Positions 1 to 7,804 are shown, counted from the stretch's first letter. The stretch: 64,000 bases of DNA from GCA-003244245 sp050699715 (GCA_050699715.1 JBOHFR010000001.1:62001-126000); one strand, 5' to 3'. The notes: a model not told the origin generated them from the sequence alone. Numbers and translations are program-made.

Positions 1-870
1 ACCGCACGGGTCAAGCGGGGGATGGCTGAGATGCTGAAGGGCGGTGTGATCATGGACGTGGTCACGCCGGAGCAGGCCCGGATCGCCGAGGGCGCGGGCG
101 CGGTGGCCGTCATGGCGCTGGAGCGGGTCCCCGCCGATATCCGCGCGCAGGGCGGTGTGGCGCGGATGAGTGATCCCGACATGATCGACAAGATCATGGA
201 CGCGGTGTCCATTCCGGTGATGGCCAAGGCCCGCATCGGTCATTTCGTCGAGGCGCAGGTGTTGCAGGCGATCGGCGTGGATTATGTCGATGAGTCTGAG
301 GTGCTGACCCCGGCCGATGAGGCCCATCACATCGACAAGTTCGCCTTCACCGTGCCGTTCGTGTGCGGCGCCACCAACCTTGGGGAGGCGCTGCGCCGGA
401 TCTCCGAGGGCGCCGCCATGATCCGGTCCAAAGGCGAGGCCGGGACTGGCAATGTCGTCGAGGCAACCCGGCACATGCGCTCGATCCGCGCCGCCATCCG
501 CTCCCTGGCCACGATGCACCCTGAGGAGCTGCCCGCAGCGGCCAAGGAGCTGGCCGCCCCGCTGGAGCTGGTCCGCGTGGTCGCCGCCGCCGGCTCTTTG
601 CCGGTCGTGCTGTTCACCGCGGGTGGTATTGCCACCCCCGCCGACGCGGCGATGATGATGCAGCTCGGTGCTGAGGGGGTGTTCGTCGGCTCGGGCATCT
701 TCACCTCGGGTGACCCCGCCAAGCGAGCTGAGGCGATCGTCAAGGCGACCACCTTTCACGATGACCCGGAGATGGTGGCGAAGGTGTCCCGTGGGTTGGG
801 TGCGGCGATGGTGGGGATCAACCTGGGTGATCTGCCCAACGGGCAGCGGCTGGCCCAGCGCGGCTGGTGA
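1..870 (+). CDS. pdxS: Pyridoxal 5'-phosphate synthase lyase subunit PdxS (5' end outside window)
   Basis: PdxS is the (beta/alpha)8 subunit that makes PLP from ribose 5-phosphate, glyceraldehyde 3-phosphate and ammonia delivered by PdxT. The frame is open from base 1 and the first visible residues (TARVKRGMAEML) belong to the family's N-terminal region, so only some ten to fifteen residues are missing; the ATG at 22 is internal. The two Schiff-base lysines expected in the family lie in PVMAKARIGH and MIRSKGEAGTG. The stop overlaps the GTG of the next gene by 4 bp, suggesting translational coupling. Its partner pdxT lies 3.2 kb downstream beyond accessory genes. Identification is secure. Confidence 0.97.
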   Translation, partial: TARVKRGMAEMLKGGVIMDVVTPEQARIAEGAGAVAVMALERVPADIRAQGGVARMSDPDMIDKIMDAVSIPVMAKARIGHFVEAQVLQAIGVDYVDESEVLTPADEAHHIDKFAFTVPFVCGATNLGEALRRISEGAAMIRSKGEAGTGNVVEATRHMRSIRAAIRSLATMHPEELPAAAKELAAPLELVRVVAAAGSLPVVLFTAGGIATPADAAMMMQLGAEGVFVGSGIFTSGDPAKRAEAIVKATTFHDDPEMVAKVSRGLGAAMVGINLGDLPNGQRLAQRGW

Positions 871-2084
871 CCCTCGGGGACGGTATGACTGACGCGCGAG
901 CGCTGCTGCTGTCCGCAACTGCGGGCGTGCGGCTGCGCACCCCGGGGCCCGAGGGCGGGGCTGCCCGAAGCTCCCGGATCAGCCGCAGCACCGTGCTGGT
1001 GCACGCCGACCTGCACAACCACACGCTGCTCTCCGATGGTGACGGTGACCCGGAGGCGGCGTTTCCCTCGATGCGCGACGCCGGCCTGGACGTCGCGGCG
1101 CTCACCGATCACGCGATCCGCGGCGCTGCGGTGGAGGGCACCGGCGCGGGCGGCACACCGTGGATCGGGTTGGACCGGGCTGGTTGGCGGCGCACCGGGA
1201 AGCTTGCCCAGGCCCATGACCGGCCCGGCGAGTTCACCGCGATCCGTGGCTTCGAGTGGTCGCATCCGCGGCTGGGGCATGTCAACGCCTGGTTCACCGA
1301 CGACTTCACCGACGTCGCGACCCACGGGGCGATGAGTGAGCTGTACGCCTGGTTAACCCAGGTCGGCCGGTGCAACGGTGTTCCCGGTGCCGTCGGGCTT
1401 GCCGGCTTCAACCACCCGGGCCGCGAGGACGGCCGGTTCGCCGGCTTCCGTTACGTGGCCGCCGCCGCCGAGCAGATGGTCAGCCTGGAGATGTTCAACC
1501 GCACCGACGACTACCTGTTCCAGGGAGTCGCGGCGGGTGCCACCTCCCCGTTAGTGGCCTGCTTGAATGCCGGCTGGCGGACCGGGCTGCTGGGAGTCAG
1601 CGACGAGCACAGCGCCCACTGGGGCTTGCAGCCCGGCACGGGACGCGCCGGGCTGTGGGTGACCGAGCACAGTCGGGCCGGAGTCGCCGAGGCATTGCGG
1701 GCCCGCCGGTTCTTCGCCACTCGAGTGGCCGGACTGCGGGTGGATGCCACCGCCGGCGGGGTGCGAATGGGCTCAGTGTTGCGGCATCGCCAGGGACCTG
1801 TTGAGTTTGTCCTCGACGTCGATCGCGGGCCGTCCTGGATCGGCCGCGCGCTGCAGGTACAGGTGCTGCGCCCGGATACGCCGGTGCCCGTGGTGGCCGA
1901 CATAGTCGAGATGCGCTGCGGTGATCTCGCCCGCTTCACCGTGCCGATGAGCATTGATGACGGCCACTGGACGGTCCTGCGCCTAGCCGACCCGGACACC
2001 CGAAACGACCCCCAAGCCCCGCCCAACCACCCCGCGAACAACCACGCAGTGGCCTACACCAGCCCCTGGTTCCTGCAGCCCTGA
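867..2084 (+). CDS. PHP-domain metal-dependent hydrolase (CehA/McbA-like)
   Basis: A 405-residue PHP-domain protein. The N-terminal metal-binding motif reads HADLHNHTLLSDGD (residues about 46-60), followed by LTDHA, a histidine in GFEWSHPRLGHVNAW, GFNHPG and a late LGVSDEHSAHW, which is the PHP order of metal ligands. The family cleaves phosphoesters or related bonds; the substrate cannot be read from sequence. The GTG at 867 overlaps the pdxS stop by 4 bp; an ATG at 885 is an alternative. The position between pdxS and pdxT is not standard for the PdxST pair, so a link to PLP or sugar-phosphate metabolism is only a guess. A convergent regulator gene follows. Confidence 0.85.
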   Translation: MTLGDGMTDARALLLSATAGVRLRTPGPEGGAARSSRISRSTVLVHADLHNHTLLSDGDGDPEAAFPSMRDAGLDVAALTDHAIRGAAVEGTGAGGTPWIGLDRAGWRRTGKLAQAHDRPGEFTAIRGFEWSHPRLGHVNAWFTDDFTDVATHGAMSELYAWLTQVGRCNGVPGAVGLAGFNHPGREDGRFAGFRYVAAAAEQMVSLEMFNRTDDYLFQGVAAGATSPLVACLNAGWRTGLLGVSDEHSAHWGLQPGTGRAGLWVTEHSRAGVAEALRARRFFATRVAGLRVDATAGGVRMGSVLRHRQGPVEFVLDVDRGPSWIGRALQVQVLRPDTPVPVVADIVEMRCGDLARFTVPMSIDDGHWTVLRLADPDTRNDPQAPPNHPANNHAVAYTSPWFLQP

Positions 2085-2139
2085 CGGCATCCGGTGGCGT
2101 TCGCACCGCGCCGAGTAGCACCGTCGGTACGACCGAGTT

Positions 2140-2334
2140 CTACAGGTCGTAGTCGCCGTCTTTGACACTGGCGACGAACACGGCCCACTCGGTGTGATCG
2201 AAGACGGCGGTCCCCGCGTCCGGGCACCGGTTGTTGCGCACGTAAACTGCATCTTCGGTGAACTTGGTCTGCACGCAGTTGACGTTGTTGGCTGACCGTC
2301 GCGGCAAGAACCACTCGCCGACGATGCGGGGCAT
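2140..2334 (-). CDS. DUF397-domain protein
   Basis: A 64-residue DUF397 protein: EWFLPRRSANNVNCVQ, a VYVRNN segment and the terminal HTEWAVFVASVKDGDYD typical of the family. DUF397 proteins are usually encoded directly after an XRE/DUF5753 (Scr1-type) regulator and are thought to act as its partner. The ATG at 2334 is preceded by a GGAGGAGAGG ribosome-binding site lying inside the 3' end of the upstream regulator. In this sequence a frameshift upstream makes the reading frame run on from the regulator into this gene, but the canonical separate start is intact, so I annotate it separately. Confidence 0.8.
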   Translation of the reverse strand: MPRIVGEWFLPRRSANNVNCVQTKFTEDAVYVRNNRCPDAGTAVFDHTEWAVFVASVKDGDYDL

Positions 2335-2338
2335 GGTG

Positions 2339-3201
2339 CTACCTCTCCTCCATCTCCCTGAGGATGGCCTGGATGAAGTCCTGCTTTCCTCGTGACCCAG
2401 GGCCTTGGCTCGCAGCAGATCCATTGTATGCGCGGCGTCGGACACTTCATCTTCTCGGTCCTGGAAGGCGCAGGTGCCGTAGGCGTCAAAGAGCAGCATT
2501 CGCGGTGCGGGCGGCGGGAAGTCGTAGAGCGTCACGGTCAGGCCCATGAGGGCGTGCGCACCTGAGCCGAGCGGCAGCACCTGAATCACCACGTTATGGT
2601 CCAGCGTGGCCATGGTGATCAGGTGCTCCAACTGCTCGCGCATCACCGCTACGCCGCCGACACCGGAGCGCAGCGCGGCCTCGCCAAGAACGCACCACAA
2701 CCGCAGCGGCGGTCGGTGGGTGCGGCTCAGCACGGCGCCGCGTCCCAGTCGCAGTTTCAGGAGACGCTCGACAACCTGTGGCTCGTGCAGCTTGCTCCAG
2801 CGCAGCAGGGCCTGGGCGTAGCCCTCGGTCTGGAGCATGCCGTGGATGATTTCGCCGGAGTAGAAGATGGCCGAGGTGGCCTGGTGCTCCAGGTCGAGGA
2901 ACCGACGGTGGCTGCCGGGAATCGTGGCCCAGTCATCGCCCCGGGGTCGACGGGTCTGGGACGTGCGGGCGAACTCGATCAGGTCGTCGCGCTCGTCGCC
3001 GGTGATGCTGTAGTGGTCGAGCAGGACCGCTAGCTCGACGGGTTTCACGCCGGACCGGCCGGTCTCCAAGTCCCCGATCTTCGATGTGGTGCAGCCGAGT
3101 ACATCGGCGGCCTGCTCCCGGGTCAGGTCGGCCTCCTCGCGCATCCGCCGCAGCGTCGCCGCGACCTGTACGCGCTCGGTGTTCATCTGGCGCTGACCCA
3201 T
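2339..3201 (-). CDS. XRE-family DUF5753 transcriptional regulator, frameshifted near its 3' end
   Basis: An N-terminal helix-turn-helix (residues about 12-60, with LTREQAADVLGCTTSKIGDLE) is followed by a DUF5753 ligand-like domain containing SAIFYSGEIIHGMLQTEGYA. These Scr1-type regulators are abundant in sporulating actinomycetes. Near base 2380 one G appears to be missing: in the plus-one frame the sequence continues DFIQAILREMEER-stop (TAG at 2341-2339), the normal family ending, whereas the actual frame reads through into the DUF397 gene. A GAGGGGG ribosome-binding site about 8 bp before the ATG at 3201 supports that start. Whether the shift is real or a sequencing error cannot be decided here; only the last dozen or so residues are affected. 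Confidence 0.8.
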
Positions 3202-3243
3202 CGGATGGCCCCCTCTTGCATCAACCCTGTACGTAGTTTGCTG

Positions 3244-3258
3244 TTCCGCTGTACGGAA
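3244..3258. promoter_or_regulatory. Candidate operator palindrome between divergent regulators
   Basis: A perfect inverted repeat TTCCG-CTGTA-CGGAA lies between the minus-strand XRE regulator and the plus-strand PadR regulator. On the minus strand its left half overlaps a possible -35 (TTCCGT) placed 17 bp from a TACGTA -10-like hexamer at 3230-3235. It could be the autoregulatory site of the XRE protein. No binding data exist here; the palindrome itself is directly visible. Confidence 0.4.
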
Positions 3259-3349
3259 GTTATGTAGTGTCGTGATGGTACTCGTCGACGGGCGCGGGGA
3301 CGACCTTTGCGTGCCTGCGGGTGCATCAAGAACTCTTTAAAGACCTATG

Positions 3350-3355
3350 TATGAT
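3350..3355 (+). promoter_or_regulatory. Probable -10 box of the PadR gene (leaderless transcript)
   Basis: TATGAT is a near-consensus -10 hexamer ending 7 bp before the ATG at 3363, so transcription would start at or next to that ATG and give a leaderless mRNA, common in actinobacteria. The hexamer overlaps an inverted repeat ATGA-N6-TCAT (3351-3364), a plausible PadR autorepression site. Confidence 0.45.
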
Positions 3356-3362
3356 ACGAGTC

Positions 3363-3671
3363 ATGAGGAAGACCCACGCTCTGATCCAGGTGGGTATGGC
3401 CCTCCTGGGTGACCCCACCGGGCGGTACTGGGGCTATGAGCTGTCCAAGCAATCCGGCGTCCGCTCCGGCGTGCTCTACCCGATGCTGACTCGGATGCTT
3501 GATGAGGGCTTCCTCACCGACGGCTGGGAGGCCCCGGACGCCAGCCGCGACAAGCGCCAGCCCCGGCGGTACTACGAGCTGACCGACAAGGGTCGGCTAG
3601 CGCTTGGCGCCCTTCTCCAGGAGGCCCGCGCTGATGCGCGGTTCACCAACCTGAACTGGCGGTTCGCCTGA
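3363..3671 (+). CDS. PadR-family transcriptional regulator
   Basis: About 102 residues forming a winged helix of the PadR type: YWGYELSKQSGVRSGVLYP (recognition region), MLTRMLDEGFL, then RRYYELTDKGR in the wing. PadR proteins usually repress a neighbouring gene and their own promoter in response to a small molecule. The start at 3363 is preferred because a -10 box lies just upstream; a GTG at 3321 or the ATG at 3351 would add up to 14 residues. The TGA overlaps the ATG of the next small gene, so the two are likely co-translated. Confidence 0.85.
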   Translation: MRKTHALIQVGMALLGDPTGRYWGYELSKQSGVRSGVLYPMLTRMLDEGFLTDGWEAPDASRDKRQPRRYYELTDKGRLALGALLQEARADARFTNLNWRFA

Positions 3672-3901
3672 TGCGCGAGCTGCTGGACGCAGTGCCCAGC
3701 ATCCAGCGACCTCTCTGGGTTGCCGAGCAGCTTGAGGTCGCGCTGTTCGAGGGCCTCGGTCACCGCATATCCGCCGCCACACGCTGGTTTGCTAGTGGGC
3801 GCCGAGCGCGAGGGCGGTATGTTCGGGGGCATTGGGTCTCGCTGCCAGACGGCCGGCGGGTGTTCATCGAGTCGCACTGGCGGTGCGGGCCTACCGGGTG
3901 A
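3671..3901 (+). CDS. Small hypothetical protein coupled to PadR regulator
   Basis: A 76-residue protein whose ATG shares a base with the PadR stop codon (TGATG). The N-terminal half is a predicted helix (residues 1-40) and the C-terminal half is basic and strand-like (GRYVRGHWVSLPDGRRVFIESHWR). I recognise no family. The tight overlap and codon usage like its neighbour argue that it is translated. A role as effector or accessory of the PadR regulator is only a guess from position. Confidence 0.55.
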   Translation: MRELLDAVPSIQRPLWVAEQLEVALFEGLGHRISAATRWFASGRRARGRYVRGHWVSLPDGRRVFIESHWRCGPTG

Positions 3902-3911
3902 TGCGGGCCGA

Positions 3912-3958
3912 GTAAGCGGCTTAAAGCAGCGGTCCCGTCAGAGCCCAAGCCCGCTTAC
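3912..3958 (+). terminator. Imperfect long-stem hairpin after the PadR operon
   Basis: GTAAGCGG (3912-3919) pairs perfectly with CCGCTTAC (3951-3958), extended by CTT/AAG with a one-base bulge. It begins 10 bp after the small coupled gene and could end that transcript, although there is no U-tract and the loop is long. Confidence 0.35.
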
Positions 3959-3979
3959 CTCACACTCACTCAGGGGCAG

Positions 3980-4042
3980 TTCGGCTCCGAATGGCGGTCT
4001 CACCTGCCCGGCTGACCGCGATTCGGCTCCGAATGGCGGTCT
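3980..4042. repeat. Pair of 21-bp direct repeats upstream of pdxT
   Basis: Two identical 21-bp copies occupy 3980-4000 and 4022-4042, start to start 42 bp. Each begins with the short palindrome TTCGGCTCCGAA and continues ATGGCGGTCT. The second copy runs into TAACCT (4042-4047), a possible -10 that would place the transcription start at the pdxT GTG (4055). The 42-bp phasing is four helical turns, as expected for a protein bound twice on one face of the DNA. Confidence 0.6.
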
Positions 4043-4054
4043 AACCTAGGGCTT

Positions 4055-4729
4055 GTGACTGAGAACGGCCCGCTTGTGGGGGTGCTCGCGCTGCAGGGTG
4101 ATGTGCGGGAGCACCGGCGGGCACTGGCCGGTTGCGGGTTGCGCAGCACGCTGGTGCGCCGGCCCGAGGAGCTCGCCGAAGTCGATGCGCTCATCCTGCC
4201 TGGCGGCGAGTCCACCACGATGAGCCGGTTGCTGGTCGCCTTCGACCTGATGGAACCACTGCGAGCCCGGCTGGCCGAGGGCATGCCGGCCTACGGCTCC
4301 TGCGCGGGGATGATCCTGCTGGGCCGGGAAGTCCTCGACGGCGGGCCCGACCAGCGGCAACTCGCAGCCTTGGACGTAGTGGTGCGCCGTAACGCGTTCG
4401 GTCGGCAGGTTGATTCCTTCGAGGCCGATCTCGACTTTGCCGGTGTACCCGGCGCCCCGGTTCGGGCGGTGTTCATCCGTGCCCCCTGGGTGGAGCAGGC
4501 CGGTTCCGGCGTCGAAGTACTGGCCAGGGTGCCCGACGTGCCCGCTGCCGGCAGCGCCGCCGGTAGGATCGTGGCGGTTCGGCAGGGGTGCGTGCTGGCC
4601 ACCGCGTTCCATCCAGAGCTGACCGGCGACTGGCGGGTGCACCAGCTCTTCGGCGAGATGGTCCGGCAGCAGGGGCGCCCGGGTGAACGCACTCGGGTGA
4701 GAGTGGCAAGCGAGAAAGAGCAGGTATGA
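4055..4729 (+). CDS. pdxT: Pyridoxal 5'-phosphate synthase glutaminase subunit PdxT
   Basis: PdxT releases ammonia from glutamine and channels it to PdxS. It is a class I glutamine amidotransferase of 224 residues: GVLALQGDVREH at the N-terminus, LPGGEST, the nucleophile cysteine in YGSCAGMILL, the IRAPW loop, and the His-Glu pair in FHPELTGD. The start is the GTG at 4055, probably leaderless given TAACCT at 4042-4047. Its end overlaps the yebC ATG by 4 bp. The C-terminus carries about 15 basic residues beyond the catalytic fold. Identification is secure. Confidence 0.96.
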   Translation: MTENGPLVGVLALQGDVREHRRALAGCGLRSTLVRRPEELAEVDALILPGGESTTMSRLLVAFDLMEPLRARLAEGMPAYGSCAGMILLGREVLDGGPDQRQLAALDVVVRRNAFGRQVDSFEADLDFAGVPGAPVRAVFIRAPWVEQAGSGVEVLARVPDVPAAGSAAGRIVAVRQGCVLATAFHPELTGDWRVHQLFGEMVRQQGRPGERTRVRVASEKEQV

Positions 4730-5478
4730 GCGGCCATTCAAAATGGGCGACCACCAAGCACAAGAAGGCCGTGGTCGATGCCAAGCGCGGCAAGCTCTTC
4801 GCGAAATTGATCAAGAATATTGAGGTGGCGGCGCGTACCGGTGGTGCTGACCCGGACGGCAACCCGACGCTGTACGACGCGATCCAGAAGGCCCGCAAGA
4901 CCTCGGTGCCCACCGACAACATCGACCGGGCAATCAAGCGTGGCTCCGGTGCCGATGCTGGCGGCGCTGACTATCAGACGATCATGTACGAGGGGTACGG
5001 GCCCGGCGGGGTGGCCTTGCTCATCGAGTGTCTCACCGACAACCGTAACCGGGCGGCCTCCGAGGTCCGCACCGCGATGACCCGCAACGGCGCTACGATG
5101 GCCGATCCTGGGTCGGTGTCGTTCCTGTTCAGCCGCAAGGGCCTGGTGATCGTGCCCCAGCAGCACGGTATCTCCGAGGACGACGTGCTGGCCGCGGTGC
5201 TCGACGCCGGTGCCGAGGAGGTCAACGACCTGGGCGAGTCCTTCGAGGTGGTGTCCGAGGCGACCGACCTCATCGCGGTGCGCACCGCGTTGCAGCATGC
5301 CGGCATCGACTACGACTCCGCCGACGCGAGCTTCCTGCCCTCGGCGAGTACCGCACTGGACGCCGACACCGCCCGCAAAGTCTTCAAGCTGATCGACGCC
5401 CTAGAGGACTGCGACGACGTCCAGAACGTCTACGCCAACTTCGACGTCCCCGACGACGTGTTGGCGGTGTTGGCCTAG
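4726..5478 (+). CDS. yebC: YebC/PmpR-family protein
   Basis: A 250-residue YebC-family protein beginning MSGHSKWATTKHKKAVVDAKRGK, the family hallmark, with the three-domain length normal for the group. YebC proteins have been described as DNA-binding regulators and more recently as translation factors acting at proline stretches. It overlaps pdxT by 4 bp. In actinobacteria this gene usually precedes ruvCAB, as here, although a 1.1-kb gap with an ABC-F remnant intervenes. Function in this organism is inferred from the family. Confidence 0.95.
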   Translation: MSGHSKWATTKHKKAVVDAKRGKLFAKLIKNIEVAARTGGADPDGNPTLYDAIQKARKTSVPTDNIDRAIKRGSGADAGGADYQTIMYEGYGPGGVALLIECLTDNRNRAASEVRTAMTRNGATMADPGSVSFLFSRKGLVIVPQQHGISEDDVLAAVLDAGAEEVNDLGESFEVVSEATDLIAVRTALQHAGIDYDSADASFLPSASTALDADTARKVFKLIDALEDCDDVQNVYANFDVPDDVLAVLA

Positions 5479-5717
5479 GCGCTGAGACTTGCCCGACCCG
5501 GTGTTCGGTGCTCGGGGTGGTCTCGTCTCGGTTTCCCCGGTCGGCGCGCTCCGTTTCGGTCTCGGCGTCGGAACCCTTGTCATTCGACACCGCCCCCCGG
5601 TGTGGTCTTTGGCGCTGGGGTCATCGGCGGCCGGGGCACGGCCCCACCTGTCCGGCGAGTTTTGGCCCCAGGCGGCCAAACGGAGGCCGGGCAGAGAAAC
5701 CGGCTCCGAGCAGGACC

Positions 5718-6350
5718 TTCCGCCCGGGCGTGCCGGCGGATTACCTCGCGCTCCTCCAGGTACGCGGCGTACCCGCCGCCGTAGTGGCGTACCCGCTGCT
5801 GCGCGAGGTCCAGCTCGAGCACCTGGTCGACCGACCGGGTCAGGAACTCCCGGTCGTGGCTGACCAGGACCGTGCCGGCCCGCAAGCCGGCGACGAACTC
5901 CTCCAACCGGCGCAGGCCATCCAGGTCGAGGTCATTGGTCGGCTCGTCGAGCAGGAAGATGTCGTACTGGCTGAGTAGCAGCGACGCCATCCCGGCGCGG
6001 GCGGTCTGCCCGCCGGAGAGCGCGGTCATCGGCTGGTCGAGGTCCACCGCTAGCCCGAGGTCCGCGCTGATCCGCTCGGCCCGTTCCGCCATGTCCGCGC
6101 CGCCCAGGCTCAACCACCGGTCCAAGGCGGTGGCGTACGTGTCGTCCGCTCCGGGGATGCCGGCGGCCAGCCGCTCGGCGGAGCGGTCCAGGTCGCGTTG
6201 CGCGGCCACGACACCGGTACGCCGGGCCAGGAAGGCGCGTACCGTCTCCCCTGGGCGGCGCTCGGGCTCCTGAGGCAGGTACCCGACCGTCGCCTTCGGC
6301 GGATGGAGCTGCATGCCGCCGTGTTCGGGGAGTTCCAACCGAGTCAGTAC
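5718..6350 (-). pseudogene. Remnant of an ABC-F ATPase gene (one partial nucleotide-binding domain)
   Basis: The minus strand encodes the C-terminal two thirds of the first nucleotide-binding domain of an ABC-F protein: ATVGYLPQEPERRPGE, the signature ALSGGQTARA, Walker B IFLLDEPTNDLDLDGL, and the H-loop VLVSHDREFL. The Walker A part that should precede is absent (family similarity stops near 6317-6350), and similarity ends after EEREVIRRHARAE, so the second domain is missing too. An intact ABC-F protein is over 500 residues. The surrounding 5479-5717 and 6351-6569 show no credible genes. This is a decayed gene, not a functional ATPase. Confidence 0.8.
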
Positions 6351-6575
6351 AGGGCAAGAGTTGATTAACCGCGCGCGACATCTTGACCGGACTCAACCCC
6401 CGTACGCGAATGCACGGCCGATGGCCGCGCCGCGTAGCTGAAGCTCATGGAGCGGACCTTGACGAACGTGACCTGGATCTATCGGGAGGGAGTATCCAAC
6501 CGCCTTGAGCGTGCTAGCTTGCTTGGGCCTGGGCCGGTGTGTCGCTGCCCGGGACGCCGCAACAGCGACTAGAAT

Positions 6576-6591
6576 TCGAACAAATGTTCTA
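6576..6591. promoter_or_regulatory. LexA (SOS) box upstream of ruvC
   Basis: TCGAACAAATGTTCTA matches the actinobacterial LexA consensus TCGAAC-N4-GTTCGA in all but two outer bases. It lies 18-33 bp upstream of the ruvC GTG and just after TAGAAT (6570-6575), a possible -10. SOS control of ruvCAB is well known in bacteria, so the site fits its gene. Confidence 0.75.
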
Positions 6592-6608
6592 ATGTTGTGG
6601 GGGGTGTG

Positions 6609-7184
6609 GTGCGGGTATTGGGGGTGGATCCGGGGTTGACTCGGTGTGGGCTTGGCGTGGTCGATGGGGGTATTGGGCGGGCGGTCAGCTGCGTGGCGGT
6701 TGATGTCGTGCGTACCTCGCCTGAGATGGACCTTGGCGCGCGGCTGGTCGCGGTGGCTGATGTCGTGGAGCGCTGGGTGGCCGAGCACCGTCCCGACGTG
6801 GTCGCGGTGGAGCGGGTGTTCAGTCAGCACAACGTGCGTACCGCGATGGGCACCGCGCAGGTCGGCGGAGTCGTGGCACTGATCGCCGCCCGCCGCGGGC
6901 TGACAGTCGCCTTCCATACCCCCAGTGAGGTCAAAGCCGCCGTCACCGGGTCTGGTCGGGCCGGTAAGGAACAGGTCACCACTATGGTCACTCGATTGCT
7001 CGCGCTGCCCGCCAAGCCGCGACCGGCGGACGCGGCCGACGCGCTGGCGCTGGCGATCTGCCACTTGTGGCGAGCTCCCATGACCCAACGGCTCGCGCAG
7101 GCGCGGGCCCAGTCGGCGCAGCTGGCTGCGGCCCACCGGGCGAGGCTGGCCACCGCGGCCCGTCAGGCGAGAGCGGCGCAGTGA
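6609..7184 (+). CDS. ruvC: Crossover junction endodeoxyribonuclease RuvC
   Basis: RuvC cleaves Holliday junctions in the RuvABC complex. The start chosen is GTG 6609, giving MRVLGVDPGLTRCG, the normal N-terminus with the first catalytic aspartate; frames open from 6597 would add four residues. Further acidic residues lie in AVERVF and the C-terminal RPADAADALALAICH. The C-terminus has about 30 extra alanine/arginine/glutamine-rich residues. Its TGA overlaps the ruvA GTG by 4 bp. A LexA box upstream implies DNA-damage control. Confidence 0.96.
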   Translation: MRVLGVDPGLTRCGLGVVDGGIGRAVSCVAVDVVRTSPEMDLGARLVAVADVVERWVAEHRPDVVAVERVFSQHNVRTAMGTAQVGGVVALIAARRGLTVAFHTPSEVKAAVTGSGRAGKEQVTTMVTRLLALPAKPRPADAADALALAICHLWRAPMTQRLAQARAQSAQLAAAHRARLATAARQARAAQ

Positions 7185-7804
7185 TCTCCTCGGTGCGCGG
7201 ACCGGTGCTCTCTGTCGAGTTGGATCACGCCGTGGTCGAGGTTGGCGGTGTCGGGTTGACGGTGCACGCCGTTCCCGCCACCCTGGCCAGCTTGCGACGT
7301 GGCGAACAGGCCCGGCTCGCTACGTCGCTGGTGGTGCGTGAGGACTCACTGACGTTGTACGGCTTCACCGACGCTGCGGCCCGGGAGTTGTTCGTGCTGC
7401 TGCAGACCGTCTCCGGGGTGGGCCCACGCCTTGCCCTAGCGATGCTCGCCGTTCTCGAGCCGGACACGCTGCGCACCGCGCTTGCCGAGGGCGATCTCAC
7501 TGTGCTCACCCGGGTGCCGGGCATCGGACGCAAGGGCGCGGAACGGCTGGTCATCGAGCTACGGGATAAGGTCGGGGTGTTTGCCCCCGCCGCATCGGGG
7601 CCGGCTACTCACAGCGTCGACGGACCTGCCAGGGCGCTGCGGACCCAGGTGACCGAGGCGCTGGTCGGGCTCGGGTTCGCGGCCCGGCAGGCCGAGCAGG
7701 CCGTGGATGCCGTGCTGGCCGAGGCCGATCCCAAATCTGGGCATATTTCGGATACCTCAGAAGTGCTGCGCAGCGCACTGACTCGGCTGGGGCGAAACCG
7801 GTGA
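7181..7804 (+). CDS. ruvA: Holliday junction branch migration protein RuvA
   Basis: A 207-residue RuvA with an N-terminal OB fold (MISSVRGPVLSVELDHAVVEVGG), helix-hairpin-helix motifs (TVSGVGPRLALAML and RVPGIGRKGAERLVIEL) and a C-terminal RuvB-binding domain (TEALVGLGFAARQAEQAVDAV). The real start is the GTG at 7181 overlapping the ruvC stop; the longer open frame from 7067 lies inside ruvC. It overlaps ruvB by 4 bp. Confidence 0.96.
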   Translation: MISSVRGPVLSVELDHAVVEVGGVGLTVHAVPATLASLRRGEQARLATSLVVREDSLTLYGFTDAAARELFVLLQTVSGVGPRLALAMLAVLEPDTLRTALAEGDLTVLTRVPGIGRKGAERLVIELRDKVGVFAPAASGPATHSVDGPARALRTQVTEALVGLGFAARQAEQAVDAVLAEADPKSGHISDTSEVLRSALTRLGRNR

